The position numbers and the translations under genes are program-made. Positions 28,683 through 38,426 of a stretch of DNA of 64,000 nucleotides are shown piece by piece; position 1 is the first letter of the stretch; each line of letters begins with the position of its first letter. The stretch is taken from NCBI RefSeq assembly GCF_003762835.1, contig NZ_RJWA01000002.1, positions 806,001-870,000 on the forward strand. The letters run 5' to 3'. This DNA is from Micromonospora sp. HM5-17 (lineage in GTDB: Bacteria; Actinomycetota; Actinomycetes; Mycobacteriales; Micromonosporaceae). The notes beneath the pieces are model-generated. The model searched no databases, was not told the DNA's origin, and saw only the letters and a program-made list of their open reading frames with translations.

Positions 28683-28715
28683 GCGGCCCTTCCCTGGCGG
28701 GCGGGGGAGGGCCGC
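28683..28715. terminator. Bidirectional hairpin between amine oxidase and GPP34 gene
   Basis: GCGGCCCTTCCC at 28683-28694 pairs with GGGGAGGGCCGC at 28704-28715 (12 bp including one G-T pair) around a 9-nt loop. It fills the 42-bp gap between two convergent genes, touching the last base of the GPP34 stop codon. Confidence 0.65.
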
Positions 28716-29374
28716 TACCGGCGTACCGTCACCGTGCTGGCCGCCACGGCCGAGTCGACGGCGTTGAGCAGGTCGCGGAGTTCCGGGGGGAGCAGCCGGC
28801 GGGCGGCGTCGATCCGGCTGGCCATCGCCGACCGGTTGGTCGGGGTCAACGCCCGCAGCAGCCCCGCGGACTGGACCAGCCCGGCGAGCGTCGCGGTCCG
28901 GGGGTCCAACGGCTGGTCGGAGCGTTCCAGGATGGCGTTGAGCCGCACCCGGGGCCGGGCGACCCGGTTGGGATCGAGCCCGGGCCAGCGCACGCTGGTG
29001 CGCAGGTTGAGGCCGCGGACCGTCGTCCGGCGGACCGCGCCCGCGCTGGCCAGTCGGTCGCCGACGTAATCACGGATCCGAGGGGCGAGGAACTCCAGCC
29101 AGGAACGTACCGGATGGCCATCACCGCGCCGCACCATCTCCCCGAGCGCGCGGTCGGTCACCGGCTCCTGCCAGGCCCGGTCGTCGGCGACGTACAACTG
29201 GGAGCGGACCAGTGTGATCCGCCGGTCGAAGAGGAGTTCGCCGATGACGGCGCCCGCCAGGGCGGAATCCACCAGGACGGCGGCGGCGAGGGCCTTTCCG
29301 CTGTAGTCGTCGTGCGCAATCAGAAAGAGCTCGTCGGCCAACCGCTCCGTTGGTTGGCCGGGATATCTGGTCAT
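28715..29374 (-). CDS. GPP34/GOLPH3-family protein
   Basis: This 219-residue protein starts with the family pattern LADELFLIAHDDYSGKAL. It continues with LVDSALAGAVIGELLFDRRI and the C-terminal region ARRLLPPELRDLLNAVD. Eukaryotic GOLPH3 binds phosphatidylinositol-4-phosphate at the Golgi; actinobacterial members are common but their job is poorly known. It is monocistronic, convergent with the amine oxidase and divergent from the permease. Confidence 0.82.
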   Translation of the reverse strand: MTRYPGQPTERLADELFLIAHDDYSGKALAAAVLVDSALAGAVIGELLFDRRITLVRSQLYVADDRAWQEPVTDRALGEMVRRGDGHPVRSWLEFLAPRIRDYVGDRLASAGAVRRTTVRGLNLRTSVRWPGLDPNRVARPRVRLNAILERSDQPLDPRTATLAGLVQSAGLLRALTPTNRSAMASRIDAARRLLPPELRDLLNAVDSAVAASTVTVRR

Positions 29375-29634
29375 CCATCATCCTTGGCCGGCCGGCTGAC
29401 GTGCCGGGTCGGTCGGCGTGCATTGTCGAGGGTGGACGGTACGCCATGGGCACATTCCGTTCAACCCGCACGTGCCCTGGGTCACTCAAGATCATGAGTG
29501 GTCGATCTCTTGTCGCAGCCGGTGATCACCCCTAATCTCTCCGGTGTTTGTCCGTGAATGGGCAAACCCGGCCATCGGCCGGACGGCACCAGCGCAATAC
29601 CTTTCTCGTCCCCTCATACCGAGAGAGATCGACC

Positions 29635-31119
29635 ATGTCATCCAGTTCCCCTGTGGAATCTCGCCTACGTCAGGGCCGCCTGGGCACCGTGCACCTCGTG
29701 TTCTTCACGGTCGCCGCGTCCGCGCCCCTGACCGTGCTCGGCGGCGGCGTCACCACCATGTACGCCGTCAGCGGCAACGTCGGCGGGGCGCTGTCCTATG
29801 TGCTCCTCGCGGCGGTGCTGGCCGTCTTCGCCGTCGGCTACGCGGCGATGAGCCGCTTCGTTTCCAACGCCGGCGCCTTCTACTCGTACATCGCCAACGG
29901 TCTCGGCCGGGCGGGCGGGGTCGCCGGCTCGTTCATGGCGCTGGCGGCGTACAACGCGATCCAGATCGGTCTGTACGGTCTCTTCGGCTCGATCGTCGGA
30001 GACTTCCTCGCCGACAAGTTCGGCGTGACGCAGCCCTGGTGGGTCTGGGCGCTGCTCGGGCTGATCCTGGTCGCGGTGCTCGGGGTGCTGCAGGTCGATC
30101 TCAACGCCACGGTGTTGGCGGTCCTGCTCGTGCTGGAGTGCCTCGCCGTCGTCGTCTTCGACCTGGTCTCGCTCGGTAATCCGGCCGGCGGCACGATCAG
30201 CCTCGCCGGACTGGACCCCGGCAACCTCTTCGGGGCCGGGCTGGGCGCCGTGCTGGCGCTGGGCATCGCCTCCTTCACCGGCTTCGAGTCCGGGGCGATC
30301 TACAGCGAGGAGGTCCGGGACCCCCGTCGTACCGTGGCCCGGGCCACCTACGTCGCGGTGGCCTTTACCGGCGGCTTCTACGCCCTCTCCGCCTGGGCTC
30401 TCACCGTCGTCACCGGTCCGGACAACGCCCAGGCCGCCTCGGCCGAGGCCGGCCCCGGCGTCGTCTTCGACACCCTCACCAAGTACGCCAACGCCACCAT
30501 CGCCGACGTGGCGTACCTCCTCTTCGTCACCTCGGTCCTCGCCGCCCTGCTCTCCTTCCACAACGGGGTCGCCCGCTACCTCTTCGCCCTGGGCCGGGAA
30601 CGGGTGCTGCCGGCGTACCTGAGCCGGACCGGGATCCGCACGGGTGCTCCGGTGGCCGGCTCGCTGACCCAGACGGTGCTGGCCGTCGGGGTGGTGCTCG
30701 CCTTCGTTCTCACCGGCCGCGATCCGGTGCTCGACCTCTTCACCTGGCTCAGCGGGGTCGCCGCGGTGGGGGTGGTGCTGCTGATGACCCTGACCTCGGC
30801 CGCGGTGGTCGGGTTCTTCCGGAAGCGGCCGGAGCCCGGGGTCAGTCGCTGGCAGCGCGCGATCGCCCCGGGGCTCGCCACGGTGCTGCTCTTCGGTGTG
30901 CTGGCCGTCCTGGTGGTCAACTTCGACGCGCTGCTGGCCCCGGAGAACCCGGACTACCTGGCCTGGCTGCTGCCGGGGGTCAGCGTGCTCGCCGGGGCGG
31001 TCGGGTTCGGCTGGGGACTGGTGCTCCGCGCCACCCGCCCGGCCGTGTACGCCGCCGTCGGTCGGGGTCCGGCCGAGCCGCTTCCCACCGACGACCCGGC
31101 GCTGGCGCTGGTCCGCTGA
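29635..31119 (+). CDS. APC-family amino acid/amine permease
   Basis: This 494-residue polytopic membrane protein has about 12 hydrophobic segments. The first helices read VHLVFFTVAASAPLTVLGGG, with later SFTGFESGAIYSEEVRDPRRTV, the family's helix 6-7 region, and SFHNGVARYLFALGRE. The start is the ATG preceded by a GAGAGAG site; the open frame runs further upstream. A substrate cannot be named, although the amine oxidase gene 1 kb upstream makes an amine plausible. Confidence 0.88.
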   Translation: MSSSSPVESRLRQGRLGTVHLVFFTVAASAPLTVLGGGVTTMYAVSGNVGGALSYVLLAAVLAVFAVGYAAMSRFVSNAGAFYSYIANGLGRAGGVAGSFMALAAYNAIQIGLYGLFGSIVGDFLADKFGVTQPWWVWALLGLILVAVLGVLQVDLNATVLAVLLVLECLAVVVFDLVSLGNPAGGTISLAGLDPGNLFGAGLGAVLALGIASFTGFESGAIYSEEVRDPRRTVARATYVAVAFTGGFYALSAWALTVVTGPDNAQAASAEAGPGVVFDTLTKYANATIADVAYLLFVTSVLAALLSFHNGVARYLFALGRERVLPAYLSRTGIRTGAPVAGSLTQTVLAVGVVLAFVLTGRDPVLDLFTWLSGVAAVGVVLLMTLTSAAVVGFFRKRPEPGVSRWQRAIAPGLATVLLFGVLAVLVVNFDALLAPENPDYLAWLLPGVSVLAGAVGFGWGLVLRATRPAVYAAVGRGPAEPLPTDDPALALVR

Positions 31120-31134
31120 CCGGGACGGGCGTGC

Positions 31135-32298
31135 TCAGCCGAGCGCCCGCCACCAACCGTCCACCGGCGGCGGGTGGTCGACCACCACCCGCTCGCCGGG
31201 GCGGGGAACCACCAGCCGGACGCCCCGGTCCCGCGCCGCCCGACAGAGCCGGTCGACCGGGTCGGCCCAGCCGTGCGGGGCGAGGGTGAAGGTCGCCCAG
31301 TGCACCGGAAGGAGCAGGTCGCCCCGGAGGTCGCGGTGGGCGGTGATCGCCTCCTCGGGGAGCATGTGCACGTTCGGCCAGGCGGCGGAGTAGGCGCCCA
31401 CCTGCATCAGCGTGACGTCGAACGGCCCGTGGCGGTCGCCGATCCGGGCGTACCCGTCGAAGTAGCCGGAGTCGCCCGAGCAGAAGACCCGGCGGGTCCG
31501 ACCGGCGACCACCCAGGAGCTCCAGAGGGTGCGGTCGCGGCGGAACGCGCGTCCGGAGAAGTGCCGGGCCGGGGTGGCGACGATCTCCAGGCCGGCGACG
31601 GTGACCGCGTCCCCCCAGTCCAGCTCGACGATCCGCTCCGCCGGCACTCCCCAGTGCTCCAGGTGGGCGCCGACGCCGAGCGGCACCAGGAAGGGCGCGG
31701 TCTGGTCCCGGCGCAGGGCCCGGACCGTCGCCATGTCCAGGTGGTCGTAGTGGTCGTGCGAGATCAGGACCGCGTCGAGCCGCGGGAGACGCTCCAGCGG
31801 CACCGGCACCGGGTGCAGCCGCCGGGGTCCGATCCGGGCCGACGGGGAACACCGCTCGCTCCAGACCGGGTCGACGAGGACCCGGCGGCCCTCGACCTCG
31901 ATCAGGGCGGAGGCGTGGCCGTACCAGACGACGGCGAGTTCGTCAGCGGTGGCCGACGTGGGCGCGGCGGAATCCGGGACGACCAGCGGGACGGCTCCGG
32001 CGGGCCGGCGGGCCCGGCCGCCGAGGAACAGCTCGCGGAGCGCGTCGCCGCCGGGAGCGGGGAGCAGGGTGCGGGTGGTGACCGGGTTCCGGAACGTCCG
32101 GCCGTCGAAGTGCGGGGAGCGCTGGACCCGGTCGGCACGGGCGCCCCGGGGACCCCGGCCCAGGGCGGCCGGGACGTCCCGGACCGCCCACGCCGCCGCG
32201 GCGAGCGCGGCGAGCGCGAGCGTCGTCCGGGCCCACCGCCGACGGCGGGTCCGGCCGGCGGCCGGTGCCGCCCCGCGCTGTCCCGGTCTCGCCCGCAT
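31135..32298 (-). CDS. Metallo-beta-lactamase-fold hydrolase (UlaG/NAPE-PLD-like)
   Basis: This 387-residue protein has an N-terminal arginine-rich stretch and one membrane segment (about 27-41). An MBL domain follows with WYGHASALIEVEGRRVLVDPV and the zinc motif ISHDHYDHLD. The later histidines sit in ARHFSGR, CSGDSGYFDG and LPVHWATF. Family members hydrolyse phosphodiester or lactone bonds, and long ones with membrane anchors resemble N-acyl-phosphatidylethanolamine phospholipase D. It converges with the permease gene, only 15 bp apart. Confidence 0.82.
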   Translation of the reverse strand: MRARPGQRGAAPAAGRTRRRRWARTTLALAALAAAAWAVRDVPAALGRGPRGARADRVQRSPHFDGRTFRNPVTTRTLLPAPGGDALRELFLGGRARRPAGAVPLVVPDSAAPTSATADELAVVWYGHASALIEVEGRRVLVDPVWSERCSPSARIGPRRLHPVPVPLERLPRLDAVLISHDHYDHLDMATVRALRRDQTAPFLVPLGVGAHLEHWGVPAERIVELDWGDAVTVAGLEIVATPARHFSGRAFRRDRTLWSSWVVAGRTRRVFCSGDSGYFDGYARIGDRHGPFDVTLMQVGAYSAAWPNVHMLPEEAITAHRDLRGDLLLPVHWATFTLAPHGWADPVDRLCRAARDRGVRLVVPRPGERVVVDHPPPVDGWWRALG

Positions 32299-32391
32299 CC
32301 GGCGTCACCCCCGTCCCGCAGGGTACGCCCGGCCGGCCGCCGACTCCGGGGAGTCGAGCGAGGTCCGCCGCCGCCGGCTCATCCGACACCG

Positions 32392-33153
32392 TCAGGTGCC
32401 CGGGGTGCCGCTCCGCTCGCGGGTCGCCCGTAGGTAGTCGCGGTTGAGCCGGCCGATCGTCGAGAGCGGGATCTCCTTGGGACAGACCGCCGAGCACTCG
32501 CCGATGTTGGTGCAGCCGCCGAACCCCGCCGCGTCGTGGGCGTCCACCATCCCGACCACCCGGGTCATCCGCTCCGGCTGACCCTGCGGCAGCAGGCTCA
32601 GGTGGGTCACCTTCGCCGCCAGGAACAGCGTCGCCGAGCCGTTGGGGCAGGCCGCGACGCAGGCACCGCAGCCGATGCAGGCGGCGGACTCGAAGGCGGC
32701 GTCGGCGTCGGCCTTGCGGACGAGCTGCGAGTGCGCCTCGGGCGCGCTGCCGGTCGGCGCGGTGATGTACCCACCGGCCGCGATGATCCTGTCGAGGGCG
32801 CCGCGGTCCACCACCAGGTCCTTGATGACCGGGAACGCCTTCGCCCGCCACGGCTCGATGTCGATGGTGTCGCCGTCGGAGAAGTGTCGCATGTGGAGCT
32901 GGCAGACCGTGGTGGCCTTCTCCGGGCCGTGCGCCACCCCGTTGATCACCATGCCGCAGGCGCCGCAGATACCCTCACGGCAGTCGTGGTCGAACGCGAC
33001 CGGGTCGTCGCCGGCCAGGGTCAGCTGCTCGTTGAGGACGTCCAGCATCTCGAGGAACGACATGTCCGGCGAGACGTCGGTGACGGGATAGGTCACCATC
33101 CGGCCGGGGTCGTCCGGTCCCTTCTGGCGCCAGATCCGCAGGGTCAGGTTCAC
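32392..33153 (-). CDS. sdhB: Succinate dehydrogenase iron-sulfur subunit
   Basis: This 253-residue subunit has the [2Fe-2S] ligands in [11 protein letters not shown] and a downstream Cys in TTVCQLHM. The [4Fe-4S]/[3Fe-4S] ligands are in [15 protein letters not shown] and [18 protein letters not shown]. It passes electrons from FAD in SdhA to the quinone site in SdhC. It is the last gene of the leftward sdhCAB operon and overlaps sdhA by four bases. Confidence 0.95.
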   Translation of the reverse strand: MNLTLRIWRQKGPDDPGRMVTYPVTDVSPDMSFLEMLDVLNEQLTLAGDDPVAFDHDCREGICGACGMVINGVAHGPEKATTVCQLHMRHFSDGDTIDIEPWRAKAFPVIKDLVVDRGALDRIIAAGGYITAPTGSAPEAHSQLVRKADADAAFESAACIGCGACVAACPNGSATLFLAAKVTHLSLLPQGQPERMTRVVGMVDAHDAAGFGGCTNIGECSAVCPKEIPLSTIGRLNRDYLRATRERSGTPGT

Positions 33154-35297
33154 TTGTAGCTCCGCTGGGTGGGGTGGACGTACTCGAAGTGCAGGTCTTC
33201 CTTGTGCAGCACCGGCGGACGGTCGGCCCCGGTGAACTCCCAGGCGGCGACGTACGCGAAGTGCTCGTCGTCGCGTTGCGCCTCGCCGTCCGGGGTCTGG
33301 CTCTCAACCCGGAAGTGTCCGCCACAGGACTCGGTCCGGTGCAGCGCGTCGATGCACATCAGCTCGGCCAGTTCGAAGAAGTCCGCGACCCGGCCGGCCT
33401 TCTCCAACGCCTGGTTGAGGCCCTCGCCGTCGCCCGGGACCCGGACCCGCTGCCAGAACTGGTCACGCAGCGCGCGTACCTCGGCCAGGGCCTTGCGCAG
33501 CCCGGCGTCGCTGCGCTCCATCCCGCAGTGGTCCCACATGATCTGGCCCAACTCGCGGTGGAACGAGTCGACGGTCCGGTCACCCTTGACCGCGAGCAGC
33601 CGGCGCAGCCGGTCCTCGACGTCCGCCCGAGCCGCCACCACCTCCGGGTGGTCGTCGGTCAGCTTCTCGAACGGCCCGGCGGCCAGGTAGTTCGCGATGG
33701 TGGTGGGCAGCACGAAGTAGCCGTCCGCCAGGCCCTGCATCAGCGCGGAGGCGCCGAGCCGGTTGGCGCCGTGGTCGGAGAAGTTCGCCTCGCCGATGAC
33801 GAAGAGCCCGGGAATGGTCGACTGGAGGTCGTAGTCGACCCAGAGCCCGCCCATCGTGTAGTGCACCGCGGGGTAGATCCGCATCGGCACCTCGTACGGG
33901 TCCTCGCCGGTGATCCGCTGGTACATCTCGAAGAGGTTTCCGTACCGGTCGGCGATGGTGTGCCGGCCCAGCCGCGCGATCGCGTCGGCGAAGTCGAGGT
34001 AGACGCCGAGCCCGGTCGGGCCGACGCCCCGGCCGGAGTCGCAGACGTTCTTGGCGGCCCGGGAGGCGATGTCCCGGGGGACGAGGTTGCCGTAGGACGG
34101 GTACATCCGCTCCAGGTAGTAGTCCCGCTCGTCCTCGGGGATCTCCCGGGGCGGACGGTTGTCACCGACCGCCTTCGGCACCCAGACCCGGCCGTCGTTG
34201 CGCAGCGACTCGCTCATCAGGGTCAGCTTCGACTGGTGCTCCCCGGAGACCGGGATGCAGGTCGGGTGGATCTGGGTGAAGCAGGGGTTGGCGAAGTACG
34301 CGCCCTTGCGGTGCGCCCGCCAGGTGGCGGTGACGTTGCAGCCCTTGGCGTTGGTGGAGAGGTAGAAGACGTTGCCGTAGCCGCCGGTGGCCAGCACCAC
34401 CGCGTCGGCGTACTCGGTGGAGATCTCGCCGGTGACCAGGTCGCGGACCACGATGCCGCGGGCCCGGCCGTCGACCACGATGAGTTCGAGCATCTCGTGC
34501 CGGCTGTGCATCTCCACCCGACCCAGCCCGATCTGCCGCTCCAGCGCCTGGTACGCCCCGAGCAGCAACTGCTGCCCGGTCTGGCCCCGGGCGTAGAAGG
34601 TCCGCTGGACCTGGGCGCCGCCGAAGGAGCGGGTGTCGAGCAGGCCACCGTACTCCCGGGCGAAGGGGACGCCCTGGGCCACCGCCTGGTCGATGATCTC
34701 CACCGAGATCTCGGCGAGCCGGCGGACGTTCGACTCGCGGGACCGGAAGTCCCCGCCCTTGACGGTGTCGTAGAAGAGCCGCTGGATCGAGTCGCCGTCG
34801 TTGCGGTAGTTCTTGGCCGCGTTGATCCCGCCCTGGGCGGCGATCGAGTGCGCCCGTCGTGGACTGTCCTGGTAGCAGTAGGACTTGACCCGGTAGCCCA
34901 GCTCGGCGAGGGTCGCCCCGGCCGATGCGCCGGCCAGCCCGGTGCCGACGACGATCACGGTCAGTCGGCGGCGGTTGGCCGGGTTGACCAGCTTGGCGGC
35001 GAACCGGCGCCGCTGCCACCGTGTCTCGATCGGCCCGTCCGGAGCGGCCCGGTCGACGATCGGGTCGCCGTACGTGAAGAGGGTGCCGTCCGGGCTCTCC
35101 GGCGCGGTACCGGTCTCGGTGCCGATGTTGTCCTGGTTGGTGTACTCCATGGAACTCTGTCCCACCTCGGTGACTCGGGGACGCCGGCCGAGCAGGTTCG
35201 TCACCGCCGCGCGTAGCCGGTTTACCGGCTCGGCGCCGTCACGGCCGGCCGGCCCGCCGGTCCGGGGGTTTGTCGGTTCGTCGGCTCGAGAGGTCAT
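33150..35297 (-). CDS. sdhA: Succinate dehydrogenase flavoprotein subunit
   Basis: This subunit is 715 residues from the ATG at 35297. It has the FAD-binding [17 protein letters not shown], the covalent-FAD histidine region [45 protein letters not shown] and the catalytic [15 protein letters not shown] region. It oxidises succinate to fumarate. The B-type family member usually starts just before YGDPIVD, so an ATG at 35150 (666 residues) is an alternative. I prefer 35297 because it lies 5 bp after the sdhC stop and the extension has coding-like third positions. Confidence 0.93.
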   Translation of the reverse strand: MTSRADEPTNPRTGGPAGRDGAEPVNRLRAAVTNLLGRRPRVTEVGQSSMEYTNQDNIGTETGTAPESPDGTLFTYGDPIVDRAAPDGPIETRWQRRRFAAKLVNPANRRRLTVIVVGTGLAGASAGATLAELGYRVKSYCYQDSPRRAHSIAAQGGINAAKNYRNDGDSIQRLFYDTVKGGDFRSRESNVRRLAEISVEIIDQAVAQGVPFAREYGGLLDTRSFGGAQVQRTFYARGQTGQQLLLGAYQALERQIGLGRVEMHSRHEMLELIVVDGRARGIVVRDLVTGEISTEYADAVVLATGGYGNVFYLSTNAKGCNVTATWRAHRKGAYFANPCFTQIHPTCIPVSGEHQSKLTLMSESLRNDGRVWVPKAVGDNRPPREIPEDERDYYLERMYPSYGNLVPRDIASRAAKNVCDSGRGVGPTGLGVYLDFADAIARLGRHTIADRYGNLFEMYQRITGEDPYEVPMRIYPAVHYTMGGLWVDYDLQSTIPGLFVIGEANFSDHGANRLGASALMQGLADGYFVLPTTIANYLAAGPFEKLTDDHPEVVAARADVEDRLRRLLAVKGDRTVDSFHRELGQIMWDHCGMERSDAGLRKALAEVRALRDQFWQRVRVPGDGEGLNQALEKAGRVADFFELAELMCIDALHRTESCGGHFRVESQTPDGEAQRDDEHFAYVAAWEFTGADRPPVLHKEDLHFEYVHPTQRSYK

Positions 35298-35302
35298 CGC
35301 GG

Positions 35303-35992
35303 TCACCCCACCAGGCCGGCGAGGACGGCGAACGGCACGACGAGGTAGCCGGCGCAGAGCGCCACGGCGAAGACGAGGGCGGCGGAGCGAGCCCGGCGCT
35401 CGCCGCGGGGCGTCTGCTGGCCCAGGCTGCGCAGTGCGCTGAACATCCCGTGCCGCAGGTGGAAGCCGAGGGTGACGATCCCGATGACGTAGATCAGGGT
35501 CACCCACCACCGTTCGGGGGCGAAGTCGGCGACCACGTTCGCGTACGGTCGGCGCTGGTCGGCGACCGGGTTGAGGTCACCGGTGGTCAGGTCGAGCAGG
35601 TGGTAGACGACGAAGAGCGCGATGATCACCCCGCCCCAGCGCATCGTCCGGGCCGCGTAGCTGACCTGCACCTTCGGCCGGTGCACGTACCGGACCGGGC
35701 GGGCGGCCCGGGCCCGCCGGGCCAGCACGGCGGCGGCCCAGATGTGCGCGACCAGGGCGGCGCCGAGGAGGACCCGTTGTCCCCACAGGTACCAGTCCTC
35801 GGGCAGTACCGGCGCGCCGATGGTCCGCAGCCAGTGCGCGTAGTGGTCGAAGTCCGCCGGCCCGAAGAAGATCTTGAGGTTGCCGATCATGTGGGCGATC
35901 AGGAAGAGCACCAGGAGAATGCCCGTCACCGCCATGACGGCCTTCAGACCCACGTTGGATCGGATCGGTGAGCGCGTCGACACTGCTGTCAC
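35303..35992 (-). CDS. sdhC: Succinate dehydrogenase cytochrome b subunit
   Basis: This 229-residue membrane subunit has five hydrophobic segments, the arrangement of the single-subunit B-type (menaquinone, cytochrome b558) enzyme. Candidate haem-ligand histidines lie in [22 protein letters not shown] and FHLRHGMFS. It anchors SdhAB to the membrane. The start is set at GTG 35992; GTG 35983 is also possible and has the better spaced GGTGGG site. It opens the leftward operon and is divergent from a LysR gene. Confidence 0.9.
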   Translation of the reverse strand: MTAVSTRSPIRSNVGLKAVMAVTGILLVLFLIAHMIGNLKIFFGPADFDHYAHWLRTIGAPVLPEDWYLWGQRVLLGAALVAHIWAAAVLARRARAARPVRYVHRPKVQVSYAARTMRWGGVIIALFVVYHLLDLTTGDLNPVADQRRPYANVVADFAPERWWVTLIYVIGIVTLGFHLRHGMFSALRSLGQQTPRGERRARSAALVFAVALCAGYLVVPFAVLAGLVG

Positions 35993-35999
35993 CCACCAA

Positions 36000-36029
36000 A
36001 CGCTAGGTAACCTCGGATTAGTCGTCCAA
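36000..36029 (-). promoter_or_regulatory. Possible sdhCAB promoter
   Basis: On the minus strand TTGGAC (36029-36024) is followed after 18 nt by TAGCGT (36005-36000). Transcription would then start about at the GTG of sdhC, giving a leaderless or very short leader message. The boxes are weak. Confidence 0.3.
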
Positions 36030-36050
36030 TGCATCGAACCCGCAGTCTCG

Positions 36051-36065
36051 ATAGCCGTAGGCTAT
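36051..36065. promoter_or_regulatory. Palindrome ATAGCCGTAGGCTAT, candidate LysR-type operator
   Basis: Six-base arms are perfectly inverted around GTA. The site contains T-N11-A spacing of the LysR box type (TAGCCGTAGGCTA). It overlaps the ATG of the LysR gene and lies 22 bp upstream of the proposed sdhC -35 box. It would suit autorepression and control of sdh. Confidence 0.45.
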
Positions 36066-36999
36066 GGGGGTGCAGCTGCATCAGCTCCGGTACTTCGTGG
36101 CCGTTGCCGAAACCCGGCATTTCACCCACGCCGCGGACAATGTCGGCATCACCCAGCCCTCGCTGAGTAAGCAGATTCACGCGTTGGAGGACGACCTCGG
36201 CGCCCCGCTCTTCGAACGGGTCCGGGGCAACATCGCGCTGACCGCCGCCGGTGAGGTCCTGCTGCCGATCGCCAAACGGATCCTCGCCGACGTCGACACC
36301 GCCCGTCGGGAGGTCCAGGAACTCGTCGGGCTGCGCCGGGGCCGGATCCGGCTCGGCGCGACCCCGAGCCTGGTCACCTCGCTCGCCCCGGCGGTGCTGC
36401 GCCGGTTCCGCGACGCCTATCCGAACGTGGAGGTGCGGGTCGAGGAGAGCGGCTCGCAGGACCTGGTCCGCGACCTGCTCCGCGGCGAACTCGACCTGGC
36501 GTTGATCATCCTGCCCGCCCAGGGGGCCGATCCGGCGCTGCGGACCGAGCCGGTGCTGCGGGACAGCCTGGTGGTCGCCTCGCTCAACCCGTTGCCGATG
36601 GTCGAGCCGGGCAGCACCGTCCACCTCGGCGAACTGCGCGACCAGCCGATGGTGATGTTCCGCCAGGGCTACGACCTCCGCGACGTCACCCTGCGGGCCT
36701 GCCGCGAGGCGGGCTTCGAACCGTCGTTCGCGGTCGACGGCGGGGAGATGGACGCCGTGCTGAGCTTCGTCGAGGCGGGGCTCGGCGTTGCCCTGGTACC
36801 CGGCATCGTGGTCGCCCGCCGGCCGCGGCTGTGGGTCACCCCGCTCGCCCCGCCCGGGGTGCAGCGGACGATCGCCCTGGCCGGACGGCGTGAGGCGGAG
36901 CCGACCCACGCCGCCCGGGCCTTCCGACGAGTCCTGCTCGACCACATCCGCGCCGCCGCCGAGAACGCGACCCTGCCCCCAGGGGTGACCCCGTACTGA
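36064..36999 (+). CDS. LysR-family transcriptional regulator
   Basis: This 311-residue protein has an N-terminal winged helix (LHQLRYFVAVAETRHFTHAA, ITQPSLSKQIHALEDDLG, LFERV) and a C-terminal effector-binding domain. The GTG at 36070 is an alternative start that gives the usual MQLHQLRYF beginning. It is divergent from sdhCAB with 71 bp between, so it is a strong candidate to control that operon. The effector is unknown. Confidence 0.9.
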   Translation: MGVQLHQLRYFVAVAETRHFTHAADNVGITQPSLSKQIHALEDDLGAPLFERVRGNIALTAAGEVLLPIAKRILADVDTARREVQELVGLRRGRIRLGATPSLVTSLAPAVLRRFRDAYPNVEVRVEESGSQDLVRDLLRGELDLALIILPAQGADPALRTEPVLRDSLVVASLNPLPMVEPGSTVHLGELRDQPMVMFRQGYDLRDVTLRACREAGFEPSFAVDGGEMDAVLSFVEAGLGVALVPGIVVARRPRLWVTPLAPPGVQRTIALAGRREAEPTHAARAFRRVLLDHIRAAAENATLPPGVTPY

Positions 37000-37084
37000 C
37001 CGGGTCCGGGCACCCGACCCCCGCCGGGCCGGCCCCGCCGCACGTGGGGGACGTCGACGGCATCCGGGCCGGCCCCGCCACGCC

Positions 37085-37113
37085 CCCCCGGGAACGCTGA
37101 CGGCACCCGGGGG
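37085..37113. terminator. Hairpin between lysR and nadK-like gene
   Basis: CCCCCGGG at 37085-37092 pairs with CCCGGGGG at 37106-37113 around a 13-nt loop in the 147-bp gap between two convergent genes. The gap also contains two copies of CGGGCCGGCCCCGCC. Confidence 0.5.
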
Positions 37114-37146
37114 CGGCCGGAGCCAGGGTCGGCGGACGGGCGCCGC

Positions 37147-38073
37147 CTACGGTTCGGTCCGGAGTTGCGCGGCCCGTTCCCGCAGCCGGGGCGGCACCAG
37201 ATCGAGCAGCTGGTCGGGACGGAGCGGCAGGTCGAGCAGGCTCAGCTTGACCCGTTTGCGCTGCTCGTACCGGTGGGGGTCGAACCGTACGACGTTGACC
37301 GCGTCGTGGCCGAGTCGTAGCCGCAGGCCACCGTCCGGGCCGAGCACGCCGACGGGCGCCCCGTCGGTCGTCAGCCGGAGCGACAGCCCGTCGGGTGGGT
37401 TGTGCAGCTCGATGGCGTCGTCGCCGCCGAGCACGACGGAACGGCTGATCCCGGACATGGGCGCGACCGGGGTCAGGGCGATCGACGGCGTGGAGGGTGA
37501 GATGACCGGCCCGCCGGCCGCGTAGTTGTAGGCCGTCGAGCCGGTCGGTGTGCAGGCGATCACCGCGTCGCCCCGGTAGTAGCCGTGCCGCGAGCCGTTC
37601 ACGACCAGGTCGACCGTCAGGCTTCGCAGCGGCTCGGAGGCCGTCACCACGACGTCGTTGAAGGCGACGCAGTTCAGGTGGTCGGTCAGCACGTGGAGGC
37701 AGCAGTGCGGTTCCAGGGTGTACTCGCCGGCCACCATCCGGTGCAACGCGGTCTCCAACCCCTCGGGGGAGACCTCCACGAGGAAGCCGACGTTGCCGTG
37801 GTTGACGCCGAGGACCGGCGTCGCCCGCCCGACGACCAGGCGCATGGCGCCGAGCATGGTGCCGTCGCCACCCAGGCTCACCAGTGCGTCGAGGCGGTCG
37901 ACGAACGCGTCGGCCGCCACCGCCTCGATCCCCGGTCCGACCCGGGGAGCGTCGGCCTCCCGGACGAGGACCCGACCGCCGTGCCGGCGGACGAACCGCT
38001 GGATGAGGTCCGCCGAGTCGAGGACCGGCCTGGACGGGTGGATGACCAACCCGACCGTGTACGCCTGCCCCAT
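37147..38073 (-). CDS. nadK: NAD+ kinase
   Basis: This 308-residue enzyme phosphorylates NAD+ to NADP+. It shows the GGDGT motif in VSLGGDGTMLGAM, the NHGNVGFLVE segment, and the glycine-rich second motif CTPTGSTAYNYAAGGPVI. Length and motifs fit actinobacterial NadK. It is monocistronic and leftward, followed by a hairpin. Confidence 0.9.
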   Translation of the reverse strand: MGQAYTVGLVIHPSRPVLDSADLIQRFVRRHGGRVLVREADAPRVGPGIEAVAADAFVDRLDALVSLGGDGTMLGAMRLVVGRATPVLGVNHGNVGFLVEVSPEGLETALHRMVAGEYTLEPHCCLHVLTDHLNCVAFNDVVVTASEPLRSLTVDLVVNGSRHGYYRGDAVIACTPTGSTAYNYAAGGPVISPSTPSIALTPVAPMSGISRSVVLGGDDAIELHNPPDGLSLRLTTDGAPVGVLGPDGGLRLRLGHDAVNVVRFDPHRYEQRKRVKLSLLDLPLRPDQLLDLVPPRLRERAAQLRTEP

Positions 38074-38426
38074 GCGGCCATCATCCCCGGCCCGGCCCGG
38101 TCGCGGTGGCGAAAGCCCCGACGCTCGGTGGTGGCCTGGCGCCCGGGACGCCCGGCCACGGTGGCGGCCACCCCGGACGCCCGGGTCGGGGCGGCGGTGT
38201 TACCCGCCCGGATCCGCCCCACTCGCATCGATCTCGTCGGATGCGTTGACGGACCGGACAGTCGCCGGTAACATCTGCACAACTCAATGAAAGAATGCGA
38301 CAAGAGTGCGCTTCATTATCGACTTGTAGCCGCAATTTTGCTCCTCGCCTCGTCTGAGGTGACCGCTCGTCCACGGCGCGCCCTCTCCCGCCACCACCGA
38401 ACCGTCCCGCAGCGGAAAGGACAGCG
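38074..38426. promoter_or_regulatory. Intergenic region upstream of the secreted glucanase
   Basis: This 353-bp gap lies between divergent nadK and the glucanase gene. The first about 200 bp are GC-rich without recognisable structure. The stretch 38270-38345 is markedly AT-rich (CAACTCAATGAAAGAATGC, CAATTTTGCTC) and is the likely glucanase promoter. Confidence 0.4.
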
